A stretch of DNA of 64,000 nucleotides from Hippopus hippopus (GCA_946811185.2 OX328108.1:39512357-39576356), one strand, 5' to 3'. Positions 28,501-41,060 are shown, counted from the first letter of the stretch. Translations and numbers: made by a program. The notes: generated from the sequence alone by a model not told the origin.

Positions 28501-31500
28501 TATAGTCAACTGCAAAATGCCCCAAACAAGAATTTGGCTATTTACGGTAAACTGTCAATAGCCAAAAATCGATAGAATGCGCTAATTACAATCAACTGTA
28601 AAGTAGTCAATTCTACGTTTTCTGGCTATTTACAGTAAAAATTGACTTTATGTTGTAAAAAACAATAAAAGGAGTAACTGACTGACTGCAGAGTGAGTGA
28701 GTGAGTGAGTGAGTGAGCGAGCGAGAGAGTGACTGATAAACCTAGCTGGCTGAGTCGCCGACCTAGTTGTTTACTGAGCTCTAGCCTAGTTTGCTGGCTG
28801 AATAATACAGTTAAGTAAATGACGGTGTAAACGAGTGAATGAATGAGTGTGTGACCGACTGACTGAAATGTTGACTTAACGAGTGATTGATTCAGTGTCT
28901 GAGTGACCGAGTGAGTGAACGACTTACGGCTGGCTGGCTGGCCGGCCTAGTCTACCCAAAGGAAAACTGGCAGATCCTTGTGCTGCTCATCGTGACGTAT
29001 AGGGCATTTGGGGACAGTGTAAATCAAGATCAGACTGCATTAAATATAGCACTGATTTTTTACCTTCTCTGTCCGATACGCCTAAAATTTTCCAACAAAA
29101 TGAAGTTTGAAGTAATATTTGGGCTTTTATTATTGACCGGAATCTGGTTTATACAAATTCCGGTTCTATACATGAGCCCTCTAAACTTCCAGCAGTCGAC
29201 GGTAGTTATGGCAGTCGCGGTGAAGTTTCTATTTATATTTCAGTCCTACGGTGGAAAGTTTGTTACTGCTTTAGGTCATAAGATTCACGAAGAGAATAAA
29301 GTAGCCGACTTAAAGATTAACCTTAAGGGGTTGATTATAGGGGGCGGATTTTGTGACCCTGAATCTGTGAGTCTTCTTTTTTTCATCCTCCATCCCCCGT
29401 CTATTACCAAATACCACAATATTATGCGTTTAAGGGCCACTTATTTCAGAGATTCCCGGCAAAATGTTGAAAAGTGTACAGATGAAAACGTTTGTGTTGA
29501 GGCAAGCAAGAAAAGATTTGGCAAACGGGGATAAAGACTTGTCCAAAGTGACGACCTTTTTCAATAGCTCACTGAAATATAAGTTTAAATATGGTAGGGA
29601 TTCGACAGCTGCGATGGGTGAATGCCCAAAGTTCAAAGCTTAAAAATGGTAGGAATTTGATAGCTGTGATGGGCTAAAGCCAAAAGTTCAACTCTGTCAA
29701 TAAGAGCAAAACTGATCACAGACTCAAAGCGAAATAGAGTTGACGTCAGTTTGAAATGCATAAATAAATTCACGTGATATTAGAAAATTAAGCTGTAAAA
29801 AGAAATATAATGTGCATGAAGAAAACTACAGAATAGTAAAATAAGATGATAAATTGATTGTGAGAGTACTGGTATCACTTTCTTTTCCGCGTTCGTAGCA
29901 CTTGCTCAATCTGGTCTTGCTCTGTATTTATGTTGTCCGTAAGTGTACCTCATGATGCCAGCAACCTGCTCTAGCTGTCAGGAATATTTTGTCGTGGCTA
30001 CAAACTTTTCATTCGATCACAATTTGTTCTAATGTAGAGATTTTTTTTTATTTTTGTTTTAATTGTTACTAGTTGTATGACATCCACTTGGACATTGGAC
30101 ATGCGTCCATTTACGTCATTTTTCTTTACATGCAAAGATGCCTGTCTACTACTTTTTGACATAAACTTGTCCATTTTAAAATAAATTATACACGCACATA
30201 TTGATTCTTTTATTTTCTCATTCTTTATTCAAAAGTATATGTCATTTTATTATACTGCAAAGAAATTTCTCGCGATCTGATTGGATAATATGTCCCGTAC
30301 ATATATTCATGTACACTAGCAAAACGACATAAAATCGATTTCTCTTTTTGGAGCCCCGTATGTATACATGACTATACTTTCAAGACAGCATCCAAAACGG
30401 CGGCGTCGATCGATACGAGCCGCCCACAAGACAAACATACTGAGTAGCCTGCACCATATCATTACTACTTTCCCTTGATGGTTGTCATTAAAACCGTGAA
30501 AAATGGATTTTTTTTTCAAATAAATGAATACAGTTACATGTATTATCGTTTGCTGTCATTCTAAAACAACTACACGGGATTAAAACGAGCGATCCCTTCG
30601 TCAGGTAAGCAAACTGTGATTTGTCGAAACTCATACATTCTACATAACGTTAAAAGGAAAACCTAATGGTCGTTTGAGGCAACCAATGGTCGTTTAGTTT
30701 TGCCAACAAATCATTAAAATGCATAGTTAGCCTACTTACCTTGAAGTTGTTAAAATCTATGTTTAAATAAAAATACTCAAATGTCTATTACAGTGACATC
30801 ATCAAGTTTATGCTCGAAACTGCACGTTAAATACCAAGGTATCAGAGACGTCAGTTTTCAGTGATGTCAGTTTTCACTGAATTGGGGCACTCAGAAGGGA
30901 AAGTCTATGTCGTCAGCGTACTCAATTCGTGAGACCATAATACAGGGAAATTTCGCTTTGATACACGTTGGAATGGTAAAACTTTGCAGTACAATAAATA
31001 GAGTTTATTTCATCAGCTTGTGGTTAATATGGGGAAATATTTGCCGAAAAAGGGAAAGGTATGCGAAAATAACGAGTGCCGTAAGGCACGAGTTATTTTC
31101 GCGGACCTTTCCCTTTTGAGGCAAATATTTCCCCATATTAACCACAAGCTGATGAAATAAATTATATATTATATTTCCTCTGATTATTTTGTCAACGAAT
31201 GCCACTTTTAAAACTTAAAAACTTAAAAAACTTAAAAAAGTAGTTCCAGATTTTCGGCAGGAGGAAAATATTCACTGTGACGGGGAAATAATTCCCCCCA
31301 GCTTAAATTACGACATTTCTTTACCCATAACATTTCTAAAAATAGACACATGAAATATAATATATTTGTTGTACGGTCAGTTGGCAGGGGATTTGGAAAC
31401 TTGTTCACGGCCGGCTCGAGGCAACATGATTCACCACAGCCGTAAACAAGTTTCCAAGTCTCCTGCCACCTGACTGCACAACTAATAATGCATAGTGTTA

Positions 31501-34500
31501 CAAGACAAGCGTAACGAGAAAGAAAACCAGCAACAAGCCTTTAACAATTAACAATATTTATTAATGAATAAAGACAAAATAGTACAACAAGAGTTAAGTT
31601 TGAATGAAATTTTGACAATTCTTAATCTTAAGAAATAGAATAAGTCCCTCAAAATTAAGAATTAAGTTTAGACTACAAAAAGTATGAAATTTCTGGTTCC
31701 TAAAACCTAAATTAACAATAGTTTTAACTTGCAGATAGATATGATTAACCTGTTTAATAAAAAGATAATTCCAACTTACGGATGTATATTCCAAATCAAA
31801 TCCAAGACTTTTCACTAATTCTGTATCCTCAAAGCCACAAGTCTAAGTTCAAAATCCTAAATCACCAAGTAAGTCACTCCTACTTAAATCAGCTTGGAAA
31901 ATTCTAGATTAGTCTTTTCTAGAAAGATGACAACAAGCTATTTATAGACATGGACTGATAAACAACTTGTTTACTCAAATCCTGTTTCTAAAAATAACCT
32001 CAATGAAAAACCAATGAATAGTGTTTATGTTTCTAGAAAATTCTGTATTCAGAGTGATAATGAAAACAGGTTACATGTATATCCTATTACATAACAATAG
32101 CAAGGATTTTCACTGCATACTCGTGTACATGTTACAGATGTTGCCGCACTATGCGGAGTACTTATACAATAATGGACTTCTTGACGAACAACAGAGGAAC
32201 TACTTTCAAGCGGAAATAGATATCGCGGTAAAATACATACGGGAAAAAAGGTTTTTAGATGCTTATAATGTAAGTAAGTGGTCTACTGCTTCTTGACTGT
32301 TTTTTTTTTTTAAATTCTTATCCTTTTCGTTTTTTGTCAGCAGGATTATGTCGAAAATACTCGAAAAGTAAAAAATTTTACTGGTACTAAATAAAACTGT
32401 TAAACCAATGAAAACTATTGAAGCCATTTAATCGACATTTTCAAGTACCCTAAAGGCCCATATTGTGCAGTTCCATTGTTAGCTTGACCAGAACGCCTCA
32501 TGTTTCGTCTAATGTTGACCAAAGTGTCGAAAAAAAATCACCTGAAAAGATTCTCAGAGTCCCATCAATCTAAGTTATCTCCCTTGTCATGTGGAAACGG
32601 AAAAATAAATAAATGTTGATTGTCTCAGTTGTCTTAATTTTCCTTTCTTTTCTAAGAGATTAAACAGTCGAAATGGTGTTATTTGTGATATTTATGTGTA
32701 AGGCGTAGTTCACAGCAATTTGTACTTTGCTACAATGTTTCTGAAAGCGACCCTTTGCAAGACGAAACAAAAATTTGTCTGTGGGACGTAATGAGTTAAA
32801 GTCTCTATCGAGCTATAAAGTTTTAGACTTATCCAAATTGAAAGTATTCGCAGACGACATATCATGATGTGGCTCGAATGATGAGACTTTTTGTGAAAGT
32901 GTGGAAAACATTGTGGGCAAAGGAGAAATTACAAAAAAAACTTGGAATCGGGTGATAAATGGCTAAATGGACAATATGATGAAATTCGATTAAAAATCAA
33001 GAAATTACTATTAGCGCTTGTGTATTTTGCAAAGGGACTAGATATACTGATATTTTCTCATCAGAGAGATGGAGAGGTCTCAAGAGGTATGATTCACAAA
33101 TTAAGCCTTGCTCTGTGAAAAAAGGGGGTTTAATGTAATTGTCAAAAGTATCTACCCTGAATAGGCTGACCTGGGTGGAAACTCTTTGCTTTATGGAAAA
33201 TTTTCTGCATCTTCAACGATCATTCTACCTCAGGAGTTGTAAGACAAAAAGATTTTATGGACCCATGATTATGTGATGGCTTGTTTTGTACAGTGCATCA
33301 CGGAGATGCATTAAATCGACTTTTGCCAGAGCGGGGCTCTTGAAATTGTGTATCCTTATTTTGTTTTCAGGTTTTACGTGACCTACTTCTTATCGCGAGT
33401 GACTGCTATTTACAGAAAGTATCTGGTTATGGGAATCACTATTCTATAACAACGCCACGGGTACGTGTTTTTAGTCTATTAACTCTTTATCAGACGACAT
33501 AATTTTGGACCGGGCCGAACTGAAAGCTAATGCAGACGACAAATGAAACGACAAATCATCATTTCTGTCACTGATACGGTATAACCAGCATTTTCTCCCT
33601 TTTTTTTCACAATACTTTCAAAAGCCTTTACTTTCAGTGGCACCAAAAGCCGACACTGTGTGGTAATGGTTTCACTTCTTACTACACAATCCTTAGTTTT
33701 GACAAGAATGAGGAAGACATCACTTGATAACATTTTGGACAATAAGAAAATGCTGGTTATGTTTTCCAGCCTTTCAAAGACAAATGCCACCGTCTGAGCA
33801 ACATTTTAAAATTTGTCGTTTGCACCTTCTTTGGATTTGGACAGGTTATGTAGAAAACAACCAGTGGCTTGGGAAGAACGTTGTGCAAGGAAATGGTAAC
33901 AGGAACTCCAGGAAAGCATGGATAGGTGCACTGGCCTCTGCAATATATTTGAAAATTATGTAATGTTCAAAACGGCGTTAAACGGCACACAATCAATTAA
34001 TCAATCGATGGATTTGTACAAGTCCCAACATTTTGTCGTTTATGTGAAATTAAATGCCAATAAGTTTACGTAATGTATAGATTATTATACAATGAAATAC
34101 TTCGAACTCAATGGTGCCTTAAAACTGAAACTGCCCTACTGTCGTATCCTAATTGTTGAAAACTTCAAAGAAGGTTCTGATAACCAAAAATTAAACTTTT
34201 GAGAATGTTGAGCTTGTATATACCTTTTTTCAAAGGCAATTTTCTCACAAACGAGCACGGCGAACCATATTTTTTGAAATGTAATCTTCTGGAGACATGA
34301 TGAGCTGTGTATGTACAAAATTTAAAAGAAAGAATCTGTCATATTTTTCATAATTCCAGCCAATAAATGATATCTTCAATTATTACTACGTAACCGTCGC
34401 CACTGGTAGAAGTGCCCTTCATGTAGGAGACTTGCCGTTTAGGTATTTTCGCGACAGTATGGAAGCTTTCACAAATCTAAAGGCAGACTTTGTGGACACC

Positions 34501-37500
34501 GTTAAACCATGGCTCGCCGAGCTCATGGACAACTATAAGGTAAGAGATTTAACTCTTTGGCGTTTAACACTTTCTCTTATATACGACAAGATTTTAGACC
34601 CGTCTACAATGATGCATTTGTTGACAACATCGTTAGTAGTGGCGTAGTTAGTGATAACTCTTTACCAAACGACAAGTTTTTAGACTCCTCCAAATTGAAT
34701 GCATTAGCAGATCCAGATTGAATATGGATGAGAAGATAGAATTGTCTTTGAAACGGTAGAGAGCATCGAGGGAAAAGAAGAAAATGCTGGTTACCACAAT
34801 CTTTTCCCACAATGTTTTCAAAGGCCTTTTTTGTCAAAGGAATGTTAAATTCTGGATTGTGTGGTAAAGGATTAAATGGGCAGAAAACATTTTGAGGAAA
34901 AGGAGAAAACGCTGGTTACAAGCATTTTTCTATTTTCAGACGATGTTATCTGAAGACTTTTACATCAGGGTCGTAAATGTTTTGAATGGTTAACATTGTT
35001 TTCACGAGTACTTAGGCGGTTAAATGGTGACTAGTGCACCCATCCATGCTTGTCTGAAACAGCTATTTTTCTTTGCTAGTGGCGGCTTTTCCATATGTTC
35101 ATCTAGAAGAGCAGAACGATGTGACAGTCATCAGAGAATTTTGTCCGAAATTTAAAATCACTTGCGTGCATCATTTCATCTGAATCACCAGTGTTCTGCC
35201 TTTTTGGTTCGAGATATTGTGGTATTGACTTAGATTCTAAGACCTCATGTCGCAATCAACACGCTCAAGGATTAATCAAATACCTATGAGCCATGCTCCG
35301 TGAAAAGGGGGTTTTAATGTACCTGCAAAAAGTATCGACCCATGTCAGCCTGCGCATTCCAGGTCGAAACTTTTTGTTATTTGTGTGTAAATTTTCTGCA
35401 TGTCGAAGGACCACCTCATGATTCAGTCGACTGTGAGACAAAATTTATTCTATGTATCCATAATTACCTGACATCTTGCTTGGTTTAACTTATCATGGAG
35501 ACGCATTAAACCCCCATTTTTTCCGGAGGACGCTGGTATAATGGTTACATGTCGATAATGTTTACAGGTACTGATATATAATGGTCAGTTTGACATGATT
35601 GTGCCGGTGCCAGCGACTCAAGTATTTCTAAACACAATACCTTGGTCCGGTCTGGATGCGTACAAAGCCGCCAACAGGTCAATATGGAGGATCAAACATA
35701 GAGAGAAGAATTATTATGTGTTAAATGTTGCTGGATATGTGAAAAAGGCCAACAACTTCTATCAGGTATAGCATAAATTGTCATAAATTAAAGGGGTCTA
35801 TTCAAATTTTATGTCGTAAGTCAAAACTTCTTGTAAAACAATGATAAATCTTTTCATTCGTAAAGATCATTAAATTTTATTTCTTTGTAACCCTAGAGGA
35901 ACAGTATGTCCACATTCAGTTTTCCAGTCGGTAACTTTGTCTATTTTCATTACACCAGATATGACGTCATCATACTGATTTGAATACGAATCCTCGTGAT
36001 TGACGTGTGTAATTGATCATGTGACCTTCCCACAAGTCTGTGCGAACTCTGGCGCGAAATGTTAAAAACTTAACAGGCTACGTGGTCCATCTAAGAAATA
36101 CCGTTGAAAAGTGCATTTTCATACTTCTGTCTCTCCTCTTTACCGAGGATTTGCCTTTCCTAAGCCTTTCTTAATTCAGTTATCAATCATTTTAGCTCTA
36201 CTGGCTGAAAGCCAGCAAAGCTTATGTCATGGCGTGGTTTCCGTCGTCCGTCCATCTGTCCGTCCGTCCGTCCGTTAGTCTTTTTCTTGTTTACGCGATA
36301 AAGTCTTCATTTGTGATCAGATTTTCGTGAAACTTGCACAGTTTGTTTATCTCATCAGTAGCTTCAACCCTATTGATTTTGAAAAAAATCCAACAAACAG
36401 TATGGGAAAAGTAGCCATTTCAAGTTGAAAATTTCTGTTTCTTGTTTACGCGATAAAGTCTCCATTTGTGGTCAGATTTTCGTGAAACTTACATAGTTTG
36501 TCTATCTCATCAGTAGCTTGAACCCTATTGATTTTGAAAAAAATCCAACAACTAGTATGGGAAAAGTAGCCGTTTCAAGTTGAAAATTTCCATTTCTTGT
36601 TTACGCGATCAAGTCTCCATTTGTGGTCAGATTTTCGTGAAACTTGCACAGTTTGTCTATCTCATCAATAGCTTCAAACCTATTGATTTTGAAAAAAATC
36701 CAACAAATAGTATGGGAAAAGTAGCCATTTCAAGTTGAAAATTTCCATTTCTTGTTTACGCGATAAATTCTTCATTTGTTGTCAGATTTTCATGAAACTT
36801 GGACAGTTTGTCTATCTCATCAATAGCTTCAACCCTATTGATTTTTTGAAAAAATCCAACAAACAGTATGGGAAAAGTAGCCATTTCAAGTTGAAAATTT
36901 CCATTTCTTGATTACAAGATAAAGTCAGCATTTGTGGTCAGATTTCTGTGAAACTTGCACAGTTTGTTTATCTTATCAAAAGCTTCAGCCCTATTGATTT
37001 TGAAAAAAAATTCAACAATCAGTATTGGAAAAGTAGCCATTTAAAGTTAAAAATTTCTGTTTCTTGTTTACGCGATGAAGTCAGCATTTGTGGTTGGATT
37101 ATCATGAAACTTGCACAGTTGCTTTGTATCATAAACAGCTTGAACCCTATTGATTTTGCAAAAAACCTGACAATCAGTATGGGAAAAGTAGCCATTCAAA
37201 GTTGAAAATTTCCATTTCTGGTTAGGCAATGAAGTCCACAGTGTTGATCCAAATCTTGTGAAACTTGCAAAGATTATTTGATTCATCAAGGGATTAAACT
37301 GTATTAAAAGTAAAGAAAATCTAGTTAACCGTTCAGGAAAAGCAGCCATTTGATGACTTAGAATCGTTTACTCAACAAAGTCTACATTATTAGTCACATT
37401 TCTTTGAACTTTGCTAGTTTTGTGTTTTTTGTCTTTTTTCGTTTTGCATCATGAATTCATATGTATGCTAGCAAAAAAGCAAAATCACTGCCAGGCCAGT

Positions 37501-38344
37501 AGAGCGATCTCAGGCCCTCAAGGGCCTCTAGTTTAAATTTGGTGAGATAATAAAAAAATTGTTAGAAGTTACTCGCTATAGTGTAGATTACATTACACTG
37601 CATATAAATTTATATCAGTTGTGCTCTGTGAAAAGGTGTTTTTAATGAATCTGCAAAAAGTATCGATCCTTATACGCCTGCACAGTCCTGGCAGGCTGAC
37701 CTGAATAGCAACTTTTTGCGATTGGTATATTTTTTGCATGTTAAAGTACCATTCTACACCTGGATACAGACTGTTTTTAGACGTTATTGATCCATATTAT
37801 ATGACGACTTACTTGGTTTATCACATTGCGAAGATGCGGTAAACCCCCTTTCCCCAGAGCGCTTCTCTGCGACTTTGTAATTTCTTGCTCTTGCTCTAAG
37901 GAAGTGAGCTCTAAAAACATAAGCCAGCGACTACTTGCTTCTAGACACTAATAATCCGCTTACTCATCGTCGCCACCGGTTGCCCATACAGGCGACCCCC
38001 CCCCCCCCCCCCCCAATATGTTGTTAGTTATGTTACGTGAGGTAGTGAGAGATGCACCATGAAACCCATCCAAAAGTTACGTCTGGTTCTTTAATGTACT
38101 CGGTGTATACTACCATCAAACGGACCTCAGTTTAACGTCTCATCCGAAAGACTCTCAGTAATACTTGTTTACCAGTTTTGGGTTTCGAACTCACACCATG
38201 AAGAAGAAAATACTAAGTCTTCTCTCTTATTTTTATCAGGTCGTCGTACAAGGGGCGGGTCATTTAACAGGCTTTGACCAACCAGAGAGAACATTCGATA
38301 TGATTAACAGATTTATACAAGATCGCAGTTTTTCAAACACATAA
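22511..38344 (+). CDS. Serine carboxypeptidase (S10, CPVL/vitellogenic-like), 11 exons
   Basis: Exons: 22511-22649, 23777-23895, 26195-26309, 27693-27831, 28338-28404, 29244-29366, 32138-32269, 33371-33460, 34360-34539, 35568-35765, 38240-38344. All junctions are GT/AG and keep phase, giving 468 residues against about 476 for vertebrate CPVL. Exon 1 has a signal-like N-terminus ([15 protein letters not shown]) and [13 protein letters not shown]. Exon 2 has [12 protein letters not shown]; exon 3 [11 protein letters not shown]; exon 4 [14 protein letters not shown]. The catalytic Ser is in SYGGKF (exon 6), Asp in YNGQFD (exon 10), His in GAGH (exon 11). The Glu normally before the active Ser is Ser here. 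Predicted secreted or lysosomal peptidase. Exon 1 begins 335 bp beyond the mobile element. Confidence 0.92.
23140..23245. repeat. GACA/GGCA-rich simple repeat in intron 1
   Basis: Irregular (GACA)n, (GACC)n and (GGCA)n words. Confidence 0.8.
23405..23620. mobile_element. MITE family 4 copy in intron 1/2 boundary region
   Basis: CTGCTAAGCGCGACTCAAGG, then the palindrome GTGTAGATCAAGATCAGACT and its complement; ends near GGGTTAAAGGTTAA. It lies within intron 1. Confidence 0.75.
24154..24407. mobile_element. MITE family 1 copy, intron 2
   Basis: GAGCTCTGGCAAAAGGGAG to CACAGAGCATGGCTC with the GTCAGCCTGCATGGA hairpin. Confidence 0.8.
24985..25227. mobile_element. MITE family 1 copy, intron 2
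   Basis: Starts AGTCATGCTCCGTGATGC (short left end) and ends CACAGAGCACGGCTC. Confidence 0.75.
25517..25740 (-). mobile_element. SINE copy, intron 2
   Basis: Tail side GATTGATTGATTAATTGAATGG; tRNA-like head at 25690-25738 (minus strand GGCTCACTTGGTAAAGTG). Confidence 0.75.
25733..26130. mobile_element. MITE family 1 copy interrupted by a MITE family 2 fragment
   Basis: Family 1 left part to about 25915 and its right end at 26089-26130. Between them is a family 2 fragment (25918-26073) with GTCGTCTCAGATTAGCCTGCG and CGAATGCCCCTTTTAGCGTG. Confidence 0.65.
26424..26690. mobile_element. MITE family 1 copy, intron 3
   Basis: GAGCAAATGCTCTTTGAAAAG with a G10 run, then the GTCAACCTGCGCAGTC hairpin, ending near ATTAAGTCCCCTTATGCC. 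Confidence 0.75.
26930..27370 (+). repeat. ~430-bp repeat, uninterrupted copy 1
   Basis: Runs from CATCACTCGTCACAACTCGG through GTCACGTGATCTTATACGTG, GGCGGCGCCACTGTCAGTCG and ATTTCGATAGAAAATTGA to CACCCGAGGTATGCCGAATG. A second copy is at 51841-52265. The first ~130 bp match the two flanks of the 15-kb element, so this works as an empty-site relative. Confidence 0.85.
28685..28960. repeat. GAGT/GACT-rich simple repeat, intron 5
   Basis: (GAGT)n core at 28692-28725 with scattered GACT and GGCT words after it. Confidence 0.75.
29367..30985. other. Intron 6, first part: no recognised feature
   Basis: AT-rich. A short direct repeat (ATGGTAGG.ATT.GA.AGCTG.GATGGG) lies at 29588-29675. No exon with conserved protein content is seen. 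Confidence 0.5.
31004..31162. mobile_element. Palindromic MITE-like element, intron 6
   Basis: Near-perfect arms of about 70 bp (TTTATTTCATCAGCTTGTGG, TTAATATGGGGAAATATTTG and complements) around GTGCCGTAAGGCAC. A second, separate inverted repeat lies at 31369-31482 (TTGGCAGGGGATTTGGAAAC and a diverged complement). The rest of 31163-32137 shows nothing. Confidence 0.8.
33103..33339. mobile_element. MITE family 1 copy, intron 7
   Basis: AGCCTTGCTCTGTGAAAAAAG to GCCAGAGCGGGGCTC, with the inner hairpin shortened. Confidence 0.7.
33480..33800. mobile_element. MITE family 3 copy, intron 8
   Basis: TTAACTCTTTATCAGACGAC to the complementary end. The family 3 mark is a long hairpin of ACATTGTGGGAAAAGGAGA, AAATGCTGGTTACCAGCATT and complement. 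Other copies: 34658-34875, 42980-43205, 45785-46235 (split), 46555-46700, 47748-47965, 48490-48700, 49565-50030 (interrupted), 52905-53100, 56640-56860, 61555-61760; fragments at 5390-5510, 25315-25445, 63470-63535. Confidence 0.7.
35288..35533. mobile_element. MITE family 1 copy, intron 9
   Basis: GAGCCATGCTCCGTGAAAAG start; right end decayed (CCCCCATTTTTTCCGGAGGA). It ends about 35 bp before exon 10. Confidence 0.75.
36194..37545. mobile_element. 1.35-kb element with ~155-bp tandem repeats, intron 10
   Basis: Ends carry TTTTAGCTCTACTGGC and GCCAGTAGAGC. A GTCCGTCCGTCCGTCCG tract follows the left end. Seven to eight diverged units repeat TTTCTTGTTTACGCGATAAA, GTGAAACTTGCACAGTTTG, CCCTATTGATTTTGAAAAAA and GGGAAAAGTAGCCATTTCAA. 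No gene is seen in it. Confidence 0.8.
37619..37864. mobile_element. MITE family 1 copy, intron 10
   Basis: GTGCTCTGTGAAAAGGTG to CCCCTTTCCCCAGAGCGC. Confidence 0.7.
37965..38215 (-). mobile_element. Second SINE family, intron 10 copy
   Basis: CGTCGCCACCGGTTGCCCAT end, a C-run at 37996-38014, then TACGTCTGGTTCTTTAATGT and ACGTCTCATCCGAAA. A fuller copy with a tRNA-like head (minus strand TAGCTCACGTGGTAGAGCG) is at 48091-48376. Confidence 0.75.
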
Positions 38345-38360
38345 CAAATATTGGATATCA

Positions 38361-38366
38361 AATAAA
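38361..38366 (+). terminator. AATAAA signal of the carboxypeptidase gene
   Basis: 16 bp after the stop codon, in an A-rich stretch. Confidence 0.65.
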
Positions 38367-38369
38367 AAA

Positions 38370-38989
38370 ATAAAAAAAATTTTGCCTTTTTTTTGTGCGG
38401 TAATATACTGATCATAAGGGTCACTTAGTTAATCTTTTTATTCAGTCCTGTATTTGGTGGGTAAATCCTGTGTGCCACTGAAAGCCATCAGCTAAAAATT
38501 GAATAAGTTGAAACACATTTTTGGTGGTCATACTTAATTCCCTTAAAAAAACACCAAACTGTCTAGCATGTTGTACACAAATTAATAATAAACGCCTTTT
38601 CAAATGTAAATCCTCAAAGATTAACCTGTTAAAATTCAAATCTCAACCCATTTGATGTCATTACACTGTCTCTTTGTTCTGCTGGATCCAGGCACTGTCT
38701 ATCTCTGCAACCCATAGCCATAAGAGTATAGCTTTAGAATAGCGCCAAAATATCAACGGAATATGGTGCCAAGAAAATAAACGCTGCAGAAAAATACATT
38801 TGCTCCAAGATCGTGGCATGAGCCTAAAATAGTAGCATCCTTAATTGCAAGGCTCTGACATAAAAACAAGGACATCCAAGATGGTTGCTTATATACCTAA
38901 AAAGTCGTAACATTTTTATGATGCAAGGCTCTAAATCAAAACTGGGTTATTCAAGATGGCCGCTTGTACCTAAAAGTAGTAACATTTTA
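38370..38989. other. Intergenic, no supported gene
   Basis: A minus-strand frame of 65 codons (38442-38639) has no recognisable domain. Two diverged copies of an AAGATGG..GCTT.TA.CTAAAA.GT.GTAACATTT unit lie at 38875-38990. Confidence 0.45.
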
Positions 38990-39250
38990 CACGCGAATAT
39001 GTTAGAGCTATGAGTGCATTCATTGAGCTTCTTTCAACAGTGCCTCTCACAATATTCTTCCCAAGCCAGTGGCTAATCCCACAGAAACATCGCCGAAAAA
39101 AGCGATCAGCAGTGAGACATGAATGAATCTTGTCGCAATGACTATCATCAGTCCTCGGAAAGAAATTAGCCAAACTTGGTAACAGCCCTAGCCTACGACT
39201 GGAGAAACCCAGGACATACATGTACATGAATATATGAATTGTCGTCGTGT
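38990..39250 (-). mobile_element. SINE copy
   Basis: Minus-strand body with CCAGTGGCTTGG complement at 39060-39075 and GACTATCATCAGTCCTCGG. Confidence 0.65.
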
Positions 39251-39438
39251 CAAAAGCAGCGTAAAAGATCATTTTATTTCATTAAATTACATGGATTTGG
39301 GAAAGCAGCCAGTGGCTTAGAGTGATGTGAGCTGTTGTAGAAGGAAACAACGCATGCAAAAGTGCACTAGTCGCCCTGATATGAAGGAAATAAAACTGAA
39401 AAAGGTTTAAGACATTAAACAGAACAGACAATAAATAT

Positions 39439-39689
39439 GAGCCATGCTCTGTGAAAAAGGGGTTTAATGCATATGCAAAAAGCATCGACCCGGGTCAGCC
39501 TGCGCAGGCTGTTGTAAGTCGAAACTTTTTTTTTGTAATGGTCAATTTTCTGTATGTCAAAGGACCAGTCTACCTCATGATTTAGTAAGTTGTTAGACAA
39601 AATAGATTTCATGGATCCATAATAATATGATGATTTTCCAGGTATAATGTATTACTGAGATGTTTAGATCCTCTTTTGCCAGAGCGTGT
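39439..39689. mobile_element. MITE family 1 copy
   Basis: GAGCCATGCTCTGTGAAAAA to TTTTGCCAGAGCGTG. Confidence 0.75.
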
Positions 39690-40091
39690 TTGTAATGCAA
39701 GTGAACAATATTGTTTGGTTTTCTGTCAGTGATAATAAATACTCATGTCCGTGACCTGGTGGGCATGTTTGGGCATTAAGAAGACTTATCGGTAAATTTT
39801 TTGTTGACTTTATTAATCAAACATTTACTTCGGGACAATACGAAATATGTCGATTGATTTGTTGCTTTGTGTTCCGAATTAACCGATTATCTCAAATGCC
39901 AATTTTAGGCGTATGGAAAGAAATTAAATGGAATGAAATTTAAAGAAAAGGGAAGGATCGCAATGACATGATGAAGAAATATTGCCGGGAAAGGAGCAAT
40001 TACTGATATCTGACAAATGCATATCCCCCCAGTATTTTAAAGAGAGATATTTAGACTTTTTTTCAAGACTAATAAACAGAAAAAGTTCAAC

Positions 40092-40358
40092 ATGGCTTGC
40101 AACACGCGAAAAGAGGCATTTGGACATTTGCGTTAAGTGTCGTCTCGGATCAGCCTGCGAAATCCGCGCAGGCTAATCTAAGACGGCACTTTACGACTAC
40201 ATTAGATTTTGTGCTACGGTAGACTCGCGCAAAACAGAAAATTACATAAAAACGGAAAGTGTCGTTTCGGATTAGGCTGCGCGGACTGCACAGGCTGATC
40301 TGGGACGACACTTTACGCAGATGTTCGAATGCCCCTTTTCGCGTGTTGCAGGCCATTT
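40092..40358. mobile_element. MITE family 2 copy
   Basis: Ends GGCTTGCAACACGCGAAAAG and complement GCGTGTTGCAGGCC. Two GTCGTCTCGGATCAGCCTGC-type hairpins flank an AT-rich middle (AAACAGAAAATTACATAAA). About 265 bp. Confidence 0.8.
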
Positions 40359-40724
40359 TTATGTTATCATTCTGTTGGACCATGTAATTCCCCTAGACAA
40401 AAGCTACCATACTTCTCTGTCTTATAGTTTTAGAAAGTATGGAGTGTTTAAAGTAACAAATTCTGCCAAAAGTAAACAAACCAGGTGTTATTACCTACTT
40501 CATTTAACCTGATCCAGGTCAACATTATTTACATAAATTAAAATTCTATTTTTACCCTCGGCATCACACGGGGCTGCCTTCGGTTTTGTCCCGAATGGTC
40601 ACAGAAATATTCCGTACGGTATGCACGAACTGAATTGCTTCCCTGTACCTTCCCGTGTATATATAACTGCCCGAATATTACTCGGAGTTCTATTTATATA
40701 CCTACTTATATATTCAGCATAAAG

Positions 40725-41060
40725 GTCAGGATCAGGTTAAATGAAGTAGGCAATAAAATGCATTTAATTTTAAATCATACCATTTAAAGGTATGGAAATT
40801 ATAGTGAAGATGAAAATCTGTTATTGTTCAGTTGGTCCAAGTGATAGTCGCTGGCAGAGAAATTGATTTCAAAACTAGTTTAAAAGTTGCCAGGTCACTT
40901 TATCTTTTGTTTACTTTTCGCATGATTTTGAAATTAATTTTTCTGCTAGCTACTAACACTTGGACAGACCACACAATAACATACTATCATCTTCACAATA
41001 TTTCCCATACTTTTAAATGGTATGATTTAAATCTAAATGCGGTTTAGACCTGCATTATGT
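40725..41060. mobile_element. MITE family 5 copy
   Basis: Inverted arms: AAATCATACCATTTAAAGGT and complement ACTTTTAAATGGTATGATTT, with CTGTTATTGTTCAGTTGGTC near one side. Second copy at 52460-52815. Confidence 0.75.

Noticed and set aside
38442..38639. A 65-codon minus-strand frame after the carboxypeptidase
   Set aside because: No recognisable domain, splice partners or repeat support.
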